Notes under the pieces: model-generated
Told to the model about the DNA's origin: nothing
Seen by the model: the letters and a program-made list of their open reading frames with translations, nothing else
Databases searched by the model: none
From: a virus
Virus record (IMG/VR): IMGVR_UViG_3300030430_001703
Span: 1 to 26,040 of that record
Length of the DNA stretch: 26,040 bases
Reading direction: 5' to 3' (one strand)
Part shown: positions 12,354 to 19,344 of the stretch, one piece after another
Layout: the number at the start of each line of letters is the position of its first letter
Position numbering within the stretch: the first letter of the stretch is position 1
Translations under genes and position numbers: made by a program

Positions 12354-14158
12354 TAGTTCTTAAATCCCATTTTATTCCAATACGCTGCTGTATAACCTTT
12401 TCTCACCATATCCTTTGGTGCTACAGGTACTTTCTGTGCATTAGGTTTTGTTTTGAATCCCCTACTTCTAGCTTCTGTAGTAGATATGACTTCTCCTAAA
12501 CTCTTATTACCTTCTCTTCTTGCATATATTCTTCTAAACCATTTGTGATGACATCTTGCACCACCTTTATATAACCATACAGAATATTTATCAGAACCAC
12601 CTTTACCAAAACCTGCATTGACTACTTTATCTTCCATAGCCATTATATCTTCTTTACGATATACTTTTTTTGCAGAAATCATTTTTTTACAAAACTCTCT
12701 TGAATTGGATTGTGTTTTTTTAGGTTCATACATATATCTTGTTAAAAAGATAATATCTTCTTGTCCTTCTTGTTTGCTTTTACCATCTTGCTCACTTTCT
12801 CTATAAGGTTTTGCACTACCTGTGTTTGCAAGTTCTACTTTGTTAAGCTCACTTATTTTTGTGTCTAGCTCATCTTCTAAATCATAATCTACTTCTCTCT
12901 CATCTATAAGTTCAAAGTCTTTTAGAAGTTCTTCTTCATCTTGTCCTAAATCTATAAGTGCATCTGCTACTTCTGTGTCTATGAATTTATCTATATCACT
13001 AGATAAATCAACACAACATTCTTGACTTAATTTTACACCAGTTTCTTCTTCTCTTGTTTCTTCGTCAATTATAGCGTTGTCTTGGAAATCTAAAGGTTGT
13101 AGTGTCTTAAAATATAAATTTAGAGCAATGTCATTGTATGCAAGTATTTTATCAAATGATTCTATTAGTAGATTCTGAAAAGGTCTAATAACTATATTCA
13201 TCATTAGCTTGGTAGCAGTTTCTAATTCATCTGCATTATTACCCAAACCAGTATTGTCTTTTATACCAAGTAGCATAGGACTTACAACTCTATGTGCAAC
13301 CATAATCTTCCTTGAACTCTCATCACTTAAGAATTGATATTGGTTGTGTGCATCACTTAGTTGTACAGGGTCTATTGTAGCTGCTGTTTCTGGACTATCA
13401 TTAAATGCAAGTATAAACTTACCTGCATTACTACTACCACTAAACTTATCGTATATTCTTCTTTCTATTCTTTCCCTTTCTTCTGCTGAAGGTGTGCCAG
13501 AATTAAAATTAATAAGCATAGAAGGACTTAAACCTGATTGTATATTGTTTATATGAAAATTACTTATTTCTTCTTCTAAGTCAGCGTATTGAAGCCCACC
13601 TTGATAATCTGGAGTAGAATAGTACTTGTATCCTGCACGATATGGTTTTACATATAGTATTTCTATAGATTCTTTAGAAAAGCCGAATGCAGAAATTCTT
13701 TTAAGCTCTGAGCTGTGTTTGTACTTACTCCAATCTGCAAAGTAATAATATGCTTCTATTTCACCTTTATCATTACATTTCTCTGCTGCTAATGTTTCTA
13801 CAGGCAAGTGTTCCACTCTTGCAATCTTACTTCTGTTTTGATTGTATATAACTTGCATAGAGCATTGTCCAAATAGTTTTAAGTCTGTACATAACTTTCT
13901 TACACAATCTTTGTGTAAAAGTGTAATAGCTTGTGCATATGCTTCTGGTTTTCTATTGCTATCTGTAGCATCTAAACCTTTGCCAAATATCATATCTGAT
14001 ATACCATTTATAATAGCGTTGTTGGTAGGACTACCATTGTATCTATCAATAAGGTATTGGAAGTAAGAATTTTTATCTCCGTATGTTACAAAGTCCTTAT
14101 TCTTCTTTTCTTCTATTTCTGGACTTACATAGTTAGATAAATTTATAGCGTGTATCAT
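12353..14158 (-). CDS. Portal protein with C-terminal extra domain
   Basis: A 601-aa portal. The first ~400 residues show portal features: YFQYLIDRYNGSPTNNAIING near the N-terminus, DLKLFGQCSMQVIYN, HLPVETLAAEKCND, and KIMVAHRVVSPMLLGIKDNTGLGNNADELE before a long helix (NIVIRPFQNLLIESFDKIL). It forms the dodecameric ring through which DNA enters and leaves the head. After residue ~460 comes an extra domain with NSREFCKKMISAKKVYRKED, YSVWLYKGGARCHHKWFRR and a basic tail; C, H, H residues could hold a metal. It is downstream of the capsid gene rather than upstream. The upstream gene overlaps by ATGA. Confidence 0.85.
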   Translation of the reverse strand: MIHAINLSNYVSPEIEEKKNKDFVTYGDKNSYFQYLIDRYNGSPTNNAIINGISDMIFGKGLDATDSNRKPEAYAQAITLLHKDCVRKLCTDLKLFGQCSMQVIYNQNRSKIARVEHLPVETLAAEKCNDKGEIEAYYYFADWSKYKHSSELKRISAFGFSKESIEILYVKPYRAGYKYYSTPDYQGGLQYADLEEEISNFHINNIQSGLSPSMLINFNSGTPSAEERERIERRIYDKFSGSSNAGKFILAFNDSPETAATIDPVQLSDAHNQYQFLSDESSRKIMVAHRVVSPMLLGIKDNTGLGNNADELETATKLMMNIVIRPFQNLLIESFDKILAYNDIALNLYFKTLQPLDFQDNAIIDEETREEETGVKLSQECCVDLSSDIDKFIDTEVADALIDLGQDEEELLKDFELIDEREVDYDLEDELDTKISELNKVELANTGSAKPYRESEQDGKSKQEGQEDIIFLTRYMYEPKKTQSNSREFCKKMISAKKVYRKEDIMAMEDKVVNAGFGKGGSDKYSVWLYKGGARCHHKWFRRIYARREGNKSLGEVISTTEARSRGFKTKPNAQKVPVAPKDMVRKGYTAAYWNKMGFKN

Positions 14159-14529
14159 AATACTATGTAATCGTTATCAAATGTGTTGTTTGTTGTGTAC
14201 TCATTGTTATTTACGTTATATACACTTTGTTGTGTAGATTGAGCTGTACAAAATAATTTATCTCTATAGGCAAGTGTGTTGTCTGTTTTTTTTACTTCAA
14301 GTGTATAAAAGTGTCCTTCTCTAAAAGGTGCATTACTTGAACCAAAAGTTACAGATGCTGTTAGAAGATTCTCATTTGTATCAACAGATGTAGAAACAGA
14401 GTTTGTAGTTTCTGATTTATTGGTTTGTTCATCTGTTATACTATAGTTTAGATTTATCGTGGTTGTAGGATAATCTATTCTTGGAATGAACTTTAATGTT
14501 TGTGTTTGATTTACATTAATAATCTTCAT
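14155..14529 (-). CDS. Small structural protein downstream of promoter B
   Basis: A 124-aa beta-rich protein from the ATG at 14529; eight more upstream codons are open but lie inside the promoter-like motif. Sequence features are TQTLKFIPRIDYPTTTINLNYSI, FREGHFYTLEVKKTDN, and a low-complexity Asn/Thr tail. I associate 'QTLKFIPR' with small proteins next to portals in Bacteroidetes phages, function unknown. It is the first gene after a terminator/promoter cassette and is ATGA-coupled to the portal, so portal, connector and fibres would be read from this promoter. Confidence 0.65.
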   Translation of the reverse strand: MKIINVNQTQTLKFIPRIDYPTTTINLNYSITDEQTNKSETTNSVSTSVDTNENLLTASVTFGSSNAPFREGHFYTLEVKKTDNTLAYRDKLFCTAQSTQQSVYNVNNNEYTTNNTFDNDYIVL

Positions 14530-14532
14530 ATA

Positions 14533-14560
14533 AGTATAACGTAAAAAAAACAAAATTTAC
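14533..14560 (-). promoter_or_regulatory. Putative phage promoter, copy B (portal/fibre operon)
   Basis: Minus strand: GTAAA, 13 bases, ACGTTATACT, TAT, then ATG at 14529. The spacing between GTAAA and TATACT is 17 bases. The region after the motif (ATGAAGATTAT) is also shared with copy C. It follows a terminator directly (14563-14589). The motif being so close to the ATG suggests a leaderless or near-leaderless transcript. Confidence 0.6.
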
Positions 14561-14562
14561 TA

Positions 14563-14589
14563 TAAAAAAAAACCACCTTGATAGGTGGT
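14563..14589 (-). terminator. Rho-independent terminator (leftward)
   Basis: On the minus strand: ACCACCT, loop ATCA, AGGTGGT, then nine Ts. The stem and loop are the same as in 19290-19316. It lies between the 75-codon ORF upstream and promoter B, so it ends any read-through transcript before the portal operon. Confidence 0.85.
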
Positions 14590-14612
14590 CTTTGATTTAA
14601 ATTTTATTGATT

Positions 14613-14840
14613 TTAAAAATTATCAATTGCATAGTCACCACATTCTCTCAAAGTTTTTGTTTTGTAGTCAAAACCATCTTCTTTCATTTTCTTAAGGACT
14701 ATGTTTGGGTCAATGCACATATCTATACATAGACTCACAATATTGTGAAAGTGCATTACAGCTTCATATTGAGCTTTTCTTTGTCTTTGCTCTTCAGCAA
14801 ATTTAGCTTGATATTCTGCAACTATTTTATTAGATTCAAT
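14613..14840 (-). CDS. Small ORF without an ATG near its start, between two terminators
   Basis: A 75-codon frame from ATT at 14840 or a 47-codon one from ATG at 14756. The encoded sequence looks like real protein: a charged helix (AEYQAKFAEEQRQRKAQYEA) followed by HNIVSLCIDMCIDPNIVL and KEDGFDYKTKTLRECGDYA. Non-canonical ATT is rare as a start; the shorter ATG version is safer but loses the coiled-coil part. The whole unit is between terminators at 14851-14880 and 14563-14589, so it would depend on read-through or its own internal promoter. No family is recognised. Confidence 0.4.
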   Translation of the reverse strand: MESNKIVAEYQAKFAEEQRQRKAQYEAVMHFHNIVSLCIDMCIDPNIVLKKMKEDGFDYKTKTLRECGDYAIDNF

Positions 14841-14850
14841 GGTTTTTTGT

Positions 14851-14880
14851 AAAAAAAAGAAGGGGCAAAAATACCCCTTC
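14851..14880 (-). terminator. Rho-independent terminator after the tail-tube-like gene
   Basis: On the minus strand GAAGGGG, an 8-base loop, CCCCTTC and then eight Ts: a perfect 7-bp stem, GC-rich against an AT-rich background. It lies about 60 bases after the stop of the 179-aa gene and would end the head transcript. Confidence 0.85.
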
Positions 14881-14937
14881 CAAATTTAAAACTAACCTAT
14901 GAAAAAATTCATACACTACAAATGTACAAATATTTTA

Positions 14938-15477
14938 TTAAGCAGGACTAATAGGTGTCGCTGAAGCTATATCTGGTATAGTACAGAAGAATGGTGGAAA
15001 TACTTCACTAGCTGTTACTGTCAAAGTAAATCCTTGTAAATCTCCTGCTGCACTACCTGTAACGATAGTACCACCAGTTACTTCACCACCATTATCTCTA
15101 CCTACCAACATTCTCTTAGTAGTGCCTGCACCATCTGGGTACATTTCTACTACATAATGCGCTCTACCCCTTGAGAGAAGTTTTATCTCTTCTTGTGTAG
15201 CTGCATCTAAGATTTGGAATGTAAGATTTAAAGTAGTTTCATAGAACGTAGTACCATTCTCTCTTGAAGAATTGATAACTGTTTCCATAGATGAGTTACC
15301 ACCTTTTAGTTCAAATTTAAAAAACTCTGCAGAGTTATCAGTAGGTAAAGTAATTGTACCATTAGTATCTCCAAGAGCTGATATAACTGCACTATAATCT
15401 AAAATGTAAACATTCTTTATTCCTGCATACGCTGGTTTACATCCAAGATTTCTTCCTTTTGTTATTGCACAACTCAT
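14938..15477 (-). CDS. Putative major tail (tail tube) protein
   Basis: A 179-aa protein: KPAYAGIKNVYILDYSAV at the N-terminus, FFKFELKGGNSSMETV, NSSRENGTTFYETTLNLTFQILD, a long loop, then MLVGRDNGGEVTGGTIVTG and GDLQGFTLTVTASE. The plan 'GIK.VY(I/L)......ss.ENGT..(Y/F).qtL.i.l.......GG...TGG...TG.a.gD..G(Y/F)TLt' resembles phage proteins usually annotated as major tail subunits. They are small beta proteins that polymerise around the tape measure. Own terminator downstream, and another terminator between this gene and the capsid gene. An alternative is a minor head-tail protein. Confidence 0.6.
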   Translation of the reverse strand: MSCAITKGRNLGCKPAYAGIKNVYILDYSAVISALGDTNGTITLPTDNSAEFFKFELKGGNSSMETVINSSRENGTTFYETTLNLTFQILDAATQEEIKLLSRGRAHYVVEMYPDGAGTTKRMLVGRDNGGEVTGGTIVTGSAAGDLQGFTLTVTASEVFPPFFCTIPDIASATPISPA

Positions 15478-15486
15478 ATTTTTAAA

Positions 15487-15527
15487 ATAAAAAAGGGTGA
15501 GTAGGCACTCGGCTTACCCACCCCTTT
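15487..15527 (-). terminator. Rho-independent terminator after the capsid gene
   Basis: On the minus strand GGGTGGGTA, an 11-base loop, TACTCACCC, then TTTTTTATTTT; one G:T wobble in a 9-bp stem, which can be lengthened by AAAG pairing with the T-run. It is about 20 bases after the MCP stop and would cap the MCP transcript while some read-through feeds the tail-tube-like gene. Confidence 0.8.
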
Positions 15528-15545
15528 GGTTAATAATTAAGTTTA

Positions 15546-16508
15546 TTATGTAGTCGCTGTAAAGTGCTTAGCATCAGCAGAGATACCAACTTGTGTACCT
15601 GCTGTGAATCTAGCAATTACTCTTACATTTTGACTTCCATCTAAGTCTGCCATATCTAATAACTTAACTTCGTTGTGGTCTGATAACAAACCAGTACCAA
15701 AGAATAAGTTAGAATTTTGTGCAACGATTGCTCTGTTGCTTGACATACCTGGACATCTCTGAACTTTTAGTCCTTCAAAAGTCAAGTTTCTTTGGAAGTT
15801 AAACCAAAGTGAACCTTGACCATCAATACCATCAGTTGTCGCTGGAGATACTCCACTTGATATAGCAGAAGAGAAACCACCCAATGCTCTAACATATGAT
15901 TGATATACATTGTTAGGTATGTAAATAGTTACATCATCTTTGCCATATACAGCAGAAGGAATGTTATCTACTACTTTGCCTAAGAAAGTAACTACGTTGC
16001 TAGAAGAGATAGTTGAGCTACCTACACCAGATAGTGCAGAAGAGCTTAGTCTTTGCTCAAAACCTTCAAACAAGTTGTTTCCTGAAGCAGCAGAATCATC
16101 ACCACTCCAAATGTTATTCTCTACAGTTTCTGCAATCTTACCTGCAACATAACCTAAAATATAATCAGCTAGGTTGTCTGGTAGTTTGTCATAAGCAGAG
16201 TATCCCATTTGGATAGCTTCCCAATCTGAACGGAAATCAGCTTTACATAGTTGTAAGTTGACTTGTAACTCTTTTGGTTCTAAGATTGATTCTCCTAGAG
16301 TAAGAGTTGAAGTAGGGTCAAAATCACAAGTAGCATCTTTGACTACATCATCGGTGCTAAGTGTTTTTAATACTTCTTTAAATTTAACATTAGGTTTGAT
16401 TGTAATCGCACCATCATTTAGTGTTTTACCTGAAGTAAGTGCAGCAGAAATATATTGCCCTGCAAATTCACCAGAGTAAGTTGTTGTTATTGAAGTTGTT
16501 GTACTCAT
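15546..16508 (-). CDS. Major capsid protein, HK97-like
   Basis: A 320-aa protein with features of Bacteroidetes-phage HK97-fold capsid proteins: an N-terminal segment with TYSGEFAGQYISAAL, LCKADFRSDWEAIQMGYSAYDKLP, a long spine-like helix (LADYILGYVAGKIAETVENNIWSGD, residues about 112-137), VTIYIPNNVYQSYVRALGG, LTFEGLKVQRCPGM, NLFFGTGLLSDHNEVKLLDM and a beta strand ending in FTAGTQVGIS. It forms the icosahedral shell. Upstream are the decoration-like, scaffold-like and protease genes in the usual order; downstream a terminator. Expression would come mainly from promoter C or D. Confidence 0.85.
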   Translation of the reverse strand: MSTTTSITTTYSGEFAGQYISAALTSGKTLNDGAITIKPNVKFKEVLKTLSTDDVVKDATCDFDPTSTLTLGESILEPKELQVNLQLCKADFRSDWEAIQMGYSAYDKLPDNLADYILGYVAGKIAETVENNIWSGDDSAASGNNLFEGFEQRLSSSALSGVGSSTISSSNVVTFLGKVVDNIPSAVYGKDDVTIYIPNNVYQSYVRALGGFSSAISSGVSPATTDGIDGQGSLWFNFQRNLTFEGLKVQRCPGMSSNRAIVAQNSNLFFGTGLLSDHNEVKLLDMADLDGSQNVRVIARFTAGTQVGISADAKHFTATT

Positions 16509-16527
16509 TTCTTTATTTTATTATTTA

Positions 16528-16944
16528 TTATATTTCTCCTACAGTTATTGAAGAACTAGCGTTTCCGTTTCCAAACAAGAAATAGTTTGTACCATCACTT
16601 GAAATTTCTACGAAATCACCGATGCTTTCTGCACCATCTTCAAATGTTACTTTGTCAACAGCATCTGCTTCTACAATCGCACCATTTACAATTACACCAC
16701 CATTAAGAACATCTCTATTGTCTGATGGAGTTTGTACTACTGTGTCTGTTGAAAAAGCTGCTGATACTACAAATTTGAATTTCAATCCTGCTGAAACTGC
16801 AGGAAGTGTAACTGTGTACCCTGTACCAGATATTAAAAATGTTTTACCACTATCAGCACCTGTTAAAGTTACATCTGCTGTAAGTGTTTCGTATTCGTCT
16901 AAGATACGAATTACATCGTTAGAAAATGTTGTTGTTGTTGCCAT
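16528..16944 (-). CDS. Putative head decoration/head fibre protein
   Basis: A 138-aa beta-rich protein that begins MATTTTFSNDVIRILDEYETLTADVTLTG (described as residues 1-29) and contains DSGKTFLISG, VTLPAVSAGLKFKFVVSAAF, VNGAIV and SIGDFVEISSDGTNYFLFGNG. The pattern 'LT..D.GKT..l.......v.LP....G..f.fvv' occurs in phage decoration and fibre-type proteins. It sits between the scaffold-like and capsid genes, the usual place for a decoration protein. Its start overlaps the scaffold stop by TAATG. The C-terminus is rich in Ser and Gly, suited to the capsid surface. Confidence 0.65.
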   Translation of the reverse strand: MATTTTFSNDVIRILDEYETLTADVTLTGADSGKTFLISGTGYTVTLPAVSAGLKFKFVVSAAFSTDTVVQTPSDNRDVLNGGVIVNGAIVEADAVDKVTFEDGAESIGDFVEISSDGTNYFLFGNGNASSSITVGEI

Positions 16945-17501
16945 TATTTATTAAATAGTTTATTGAACACAATGTCTTGTGTAGTTAATGTTTTATTTTG
17001 AGAAAGAAGATTAATTTTCTTTTTAGAAACTTCTTCAGGATTATGTGCTATTGGTTCTACAGCAGCAGATAATTCTTCTTTTACTTCTTCAGACATTTTC
17101 TCTTCTTTTTTGTGCTCCATCAATTTCTTGATGTGTTCCTTTAGCTCTACAGCTAAATTGTCCATTTCTTTCTTGAGTTCATCTTTTGTAACGTACTCAA
17201 GTTTTTCCTTTTTTTCTTCTTCGTGTTCAGCAGCTTGTACTGCTTCTACTTCTTCTTGTTCTTTTACCATAATTTCATCAATTATTCCTTCTTCTATTAC
17301 TGTTAAAGTTTTACCATCTTCCATTAAATACTCTCCTACAGGTAGTGCTACTCTCTCATCTTCTGTTTTTATAAACACTTCGTTACCTTTCTCAAAAGAC
17401 TCTGCTTCTAAGATTGTTCCGTTCTCTAATTTAAGTTCTGCTAGTTTCACTTCTTCACCTAAAAGATATTTAATTTTAGATAACATTTGACTTGCTTTCA
17501 T
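16944..17501 (-). CDS. Putative scaffolding protein
   Basis: A 185-aa protein in two parts. Residues 20-75 form a beta-rich segment, LELKLENGTILEAESFEKGN-like with TEDERVALPVGEYLMEDGKTL and VIEEGIIDEI. Residues 75-150 are a highly charged coiled coil (many Glu/Lys, for example EHIKKLMEHKKEEKM). The C-terminal region is basic (KKKINLLSQNK). Charged coiled-coil proteins just upstream of the capsid gene and downstream of the protease are typical internal scaffolds. The motif 'NGT.LEAE.FE.G..V.I...DE.VALP.GEY.LEDG..L.V.EEG.I.EI' also occurs as a family in Bacteroidetes phages. Promoter-like copy D lies directly upstream. Confidence 0.7.
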   Translation of the reverse strand: MKASQMLSKIKYLLGEEVKLAELKLENGTILEAESFEKGNEVFIKTEDERVALPVGEYLMEDGKTLTVIEEGIIDEIMVKEQEEVEAVQAAEHEEEKKEKLEYVTKDELKKEMDNLAVELKEHIKKLMEHKKEEKMSEEVKEELSAAVEPIAHNPEEVSKKKINLLSQNKTLTTQDIVFNKLFNK

Positions 17502-17504
17502 ATA

Positions 17505-17533
17505 ACTATAACTTACTTATTAATTTATTTTAC
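17505..17533 (-). promoter_or_regulatory. Putative phage promoter, copy D (scaffold/capsid)
   Basis: Minus strand: GTAAA, 14 bases, AAGTTATAGT, TAT, then ATG at 17501. Relative to copies B and C it has two differences in the ACGTTATACT block and one extra spacer base. It would add transcripts for scaffold, decoration and capsid, the most demanded products, beyond those from copy C. Confidence 0.45.
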
Positions 17534-17540
17534 ATTTTCA

Positions 17541-17690
17541 TCAGGAAGTTTTTGTAATACTTCCTATTCCTTGTGCCCACAAACTACCATCACAACACTT
17601 TATGCTATAGGTATGTTTGTCTTTGCATAAGCATCCCCTACGACTTCCCTTAGGGCTAGACCTACTTGGTGTTTTGTATCTATGTTTCAT
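17541..17690 (-). CDS. Small Cys-rich structural-module protein (RGCLC/CCDG)
   Basis: A 49-aa ORF: MKHRYKTPSRSSPKGSRRGC then LCKDKHTYSIKCCDGSLWAQ then GIGSITKTS. The layout 'RGCLC.....Y...CCDGSL.AQGIG' is one I recall as a conserved tiny protein in Bacteroidetes phage head modules. Four cysteines (C20, C22, C32, C33) could bind zinc. Its ATG overlaps the protease stop as ATGA, so it is translationally coupled; it fills the protease-scaffold gap. Function unknown. Confidence 0.75.
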   Translation of the reverse strand: MKHRYKTPSRSSPKGSRRGCLCKDKHTYSIKCCDGSLWAQGIGSITKTS

Positions 17691-19258
17691 TTGTCGCTTT
17701 TTGGATGTCCTTTAGGTAATAAGTCATTATCACCTGTATATTTTTTGTTTTGTGGTCTGCCGTTCTTTACTAAATATAAATATGCATTTACTCTTGCAAA
17801 TGCCCATTGACTTGGACTACTAACTCTTGGAGAGTGTGATACATTGAATGCACCAAGTCCCCTTTGAAATACAGCTTTTAATGTGCCTACGTTTACACCA
17901 TATCCTAACTTGTCTTTATATCTTTCGTTAAAATCATCAGATTTCTTTTTTAAGGTAGCTTCATCTTGTTTTGATACTTTAGCACCTCTTGACGTGGAAG
18001 CATCTCCCTTAGCTGTTCCTTTACCCTTTGGAGATGGGTTAGGTGTTCTTGATTTAGGTGCTTTGGGAGATTTCTTAATTCCACCCCTTTCTCCTACTTC
18101 TGCCATTTTAACACATTTACCATTTTTCTTTTTATAACCTTTTGGACATTTATGGTAGGATAAATCTTTACTATGGAACTCACAAGGCATATACCAAGTT
18201 TGTCCTTCAAATTCGTGTTCGTGAAAACCTTCACAACCTAAATCTTTTGCAATCTTTAGTGCCATTTCTTTAGTAGAGTATGCTAGTCTATCCATAATAA
18301 TAGCATAATCTTCATTGACTTTTACATCTGCAAGTTCTAATTGTCCAAGTTCTTTTAGCTTTGCTTCTGCATATCTTTTACCTGCTTTACCACCCCAAAG
18401 TAAATAAGATATTGTACCACACGCTTCTGTGTCGCTTTCATCATAGTACTCTTCAGCTCTTGACAAAAAAGAATACATACGTTTGATTGTGTTTTCACTT
18501 ATTGGTTTTCCTTGTGCAAGTTGTTGTGCTCGTATCTTACCTACTTCTGTAGCACATTTGTTGTTTACTTTTTTATTTAAGTCTATACCTTTTTGTGCAT
18601 TGTTCTTTACTGCATCAGGATAATCACTATAGCTTTCAAGCTCTATGACTTTACCATCTTTGGTTCTACCATCTTGTCTTACAATTCTTCTAATCATAGA
18701 TAGTAGTTCTTCTGCTTCTTCTTCTTCAAAGTCGTTTAGAGATTCTTGTGGTCTTTCCATCTTATCTACAAAGTAACCTTCTATACTAAAACCTTTTACT
18801 TTGCCTGTCTTTACATAATCATCCCAAACTTCTTTGTTGTTTACTTTAACTACTCCCATCCAAGTACCTACAGGTACATCAAGATTGTATTTACGAGATT
18901 TATCATTTAACTCATCTTCTACAATCCAACTCTCAACTAAAGAAAGTCCTTGTAGTTTGTGATGGTGTTCAAGTGTGCTGTTGTTTTGATTACCACTTAT
19001 AAGATACATTTCAGATGCTTTTCTTACTGTTTCTTTTGAGAAGTATATGTAGTATTCTTCTTCACCCCTTTTTCTGTATATTGGTTTGTTTGGTACAAGC
19101 AAAGCACCTATAAGTATTTGTTTATCTACTTGTGCAAGTTGTATTTCTTCTGACTTAAGTGCTACAAAATCTTCTTCTATTGCAGGATTCTCTACAATTG
19201 ATATAGCTTCTATTCCTGATATTTCATTATCATCAAGTACAAGTTCTATAATCTTCAT
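17687..19258 (-). CDS. Prohead protease (XkdF-type) with extra domains
   Basis: A 523-aa multidomain protein. Residues 1-155 are an XkdF-like serine protease (Peptidase S78-related): GALLVPNKPIYR, STLEHHHKLQGLSLVESWIVED with candidate catalytic H98, VPVGTWMGVVKVN, and VKGFSIEGYF with S148. Residues about 205-306 form a second domain: YPDAVKNNAQKGI, CATEVGKIRAQQLAQGKPIS, RMYSFLSRAEEYY, CGTISYLLWGGKAG. After a cysteine-bearing basic linker (CPKGYKKKNGKCVK), residues about 390-523 form a third domain with GAFNVSHSPRVSSPSQWAFARVNAYLYLV and KYTGDNDLLPKG. A plain protease would be about 200 aa. The protease would cleave scaffold and capsid proteins. It is the first gene after promoter C. Confidence 0.8.
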   Translation of the reverse strand: MKIIELVLDDNEISGIEAISIVENPAIEEDFVALKSEEIQLAQVDKQILIGALLVPNKPIYRKRGEEEYYIYFSKETVRKASEMYLISGNQNNSTLEHHHKLQGLSLVESWIVEDELNDKSRKYNLDVPVGTWMGVVKVNNKEVWDDYVKTGKVKGFSIEGYFVDKMERPQESLNDFEEEEAEELLSMIRRIVRQDGRTKDGKVIELESYSDYPDAVKNNAQKGIDLNKKVNNKCATEVGKIRAQQLAQGKPISENTIKRMYSFLSRAEEYYDESDTEACGTISYLLWGGKAGKRYAEAKLKELGQLELADVKVNEDYAIIMDRLAYSTKEMALKIAKDLGCEGFHEHEFEGQTWYMPCEFHSKDLSYHKCPKGYKKKNGKCVKMAEVGERGGIKKSPKAPKSRTPNPSPKGKGTAKGDASTSRGAKVSKQDEATLKKKSDDFNERYKDKLGYGVNVGTLKAVFQRGLGAFNVSHSPRVSSPSQWAFARVNAYLYLVKNGRPQNKKYTGDNDLLPKGHPKSDK

Positions 19259-19261
19259 AAT

Positions 19262-19289
19262 AGTATAACGTATTTGTAAAAGTTTTTAC
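19262..19289 (-). promoter_or_regulatory. Putative phage promoter, copy C (head operon)
   Basis: Minus strand: GTAAA, 13 bases, ACGTTATACT, ATT, then ATG at 19258. It follows a terminator directly, just like copy B. The ten-base core is identical to copies A and B. Confidence 0.6.
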
Positions 19290-19292
19290 AAA
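19273..19292. repeat. Perfect 9-bp inverted repeat within promoter C
   Basis: TTTGTAAAA-GT-TTTTACAAA. It contains the upstream GTAAA element of promoter C on the minus strand, so it could be an operator for this copy; copies A, B and D do not have it. It could also extend the terminator hairpin region by chance because the sequence is mainly A/T. Confidence 0.4.
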
Positions 19293-19316
19293 AAAAAACC
19301 ACCTTGATAGGTGGTT
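19290..19316 (-). terminator. Rho-independent terminator after the 98-aa gene
   Basis: On the minus strand AACCACCT, loop ATCA, AGGTGGTT, then T-run. Same stem as 14563-14589 and 5331-5350. It separates the 98-aa gene from the head operon. Confidence 0.85.
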
Positions 19317-19344
19317 CTTATTGTAAGTATGACTATATTTATTT

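Noticed and set aside
14893-14913. Six-codon ORF after the tail-tube-like gene (MNFFIG)
   Set aside because: Too short, in AT-rich spacer, and before a terminator; no sign of a leader-peptide mechanism.
17110-17490. 126-codon plus-strand open frame
   Set aside because: Complement of the charged coiled-coil scaffold gene, giving a Ser/Phe/Cys-rich shadow.
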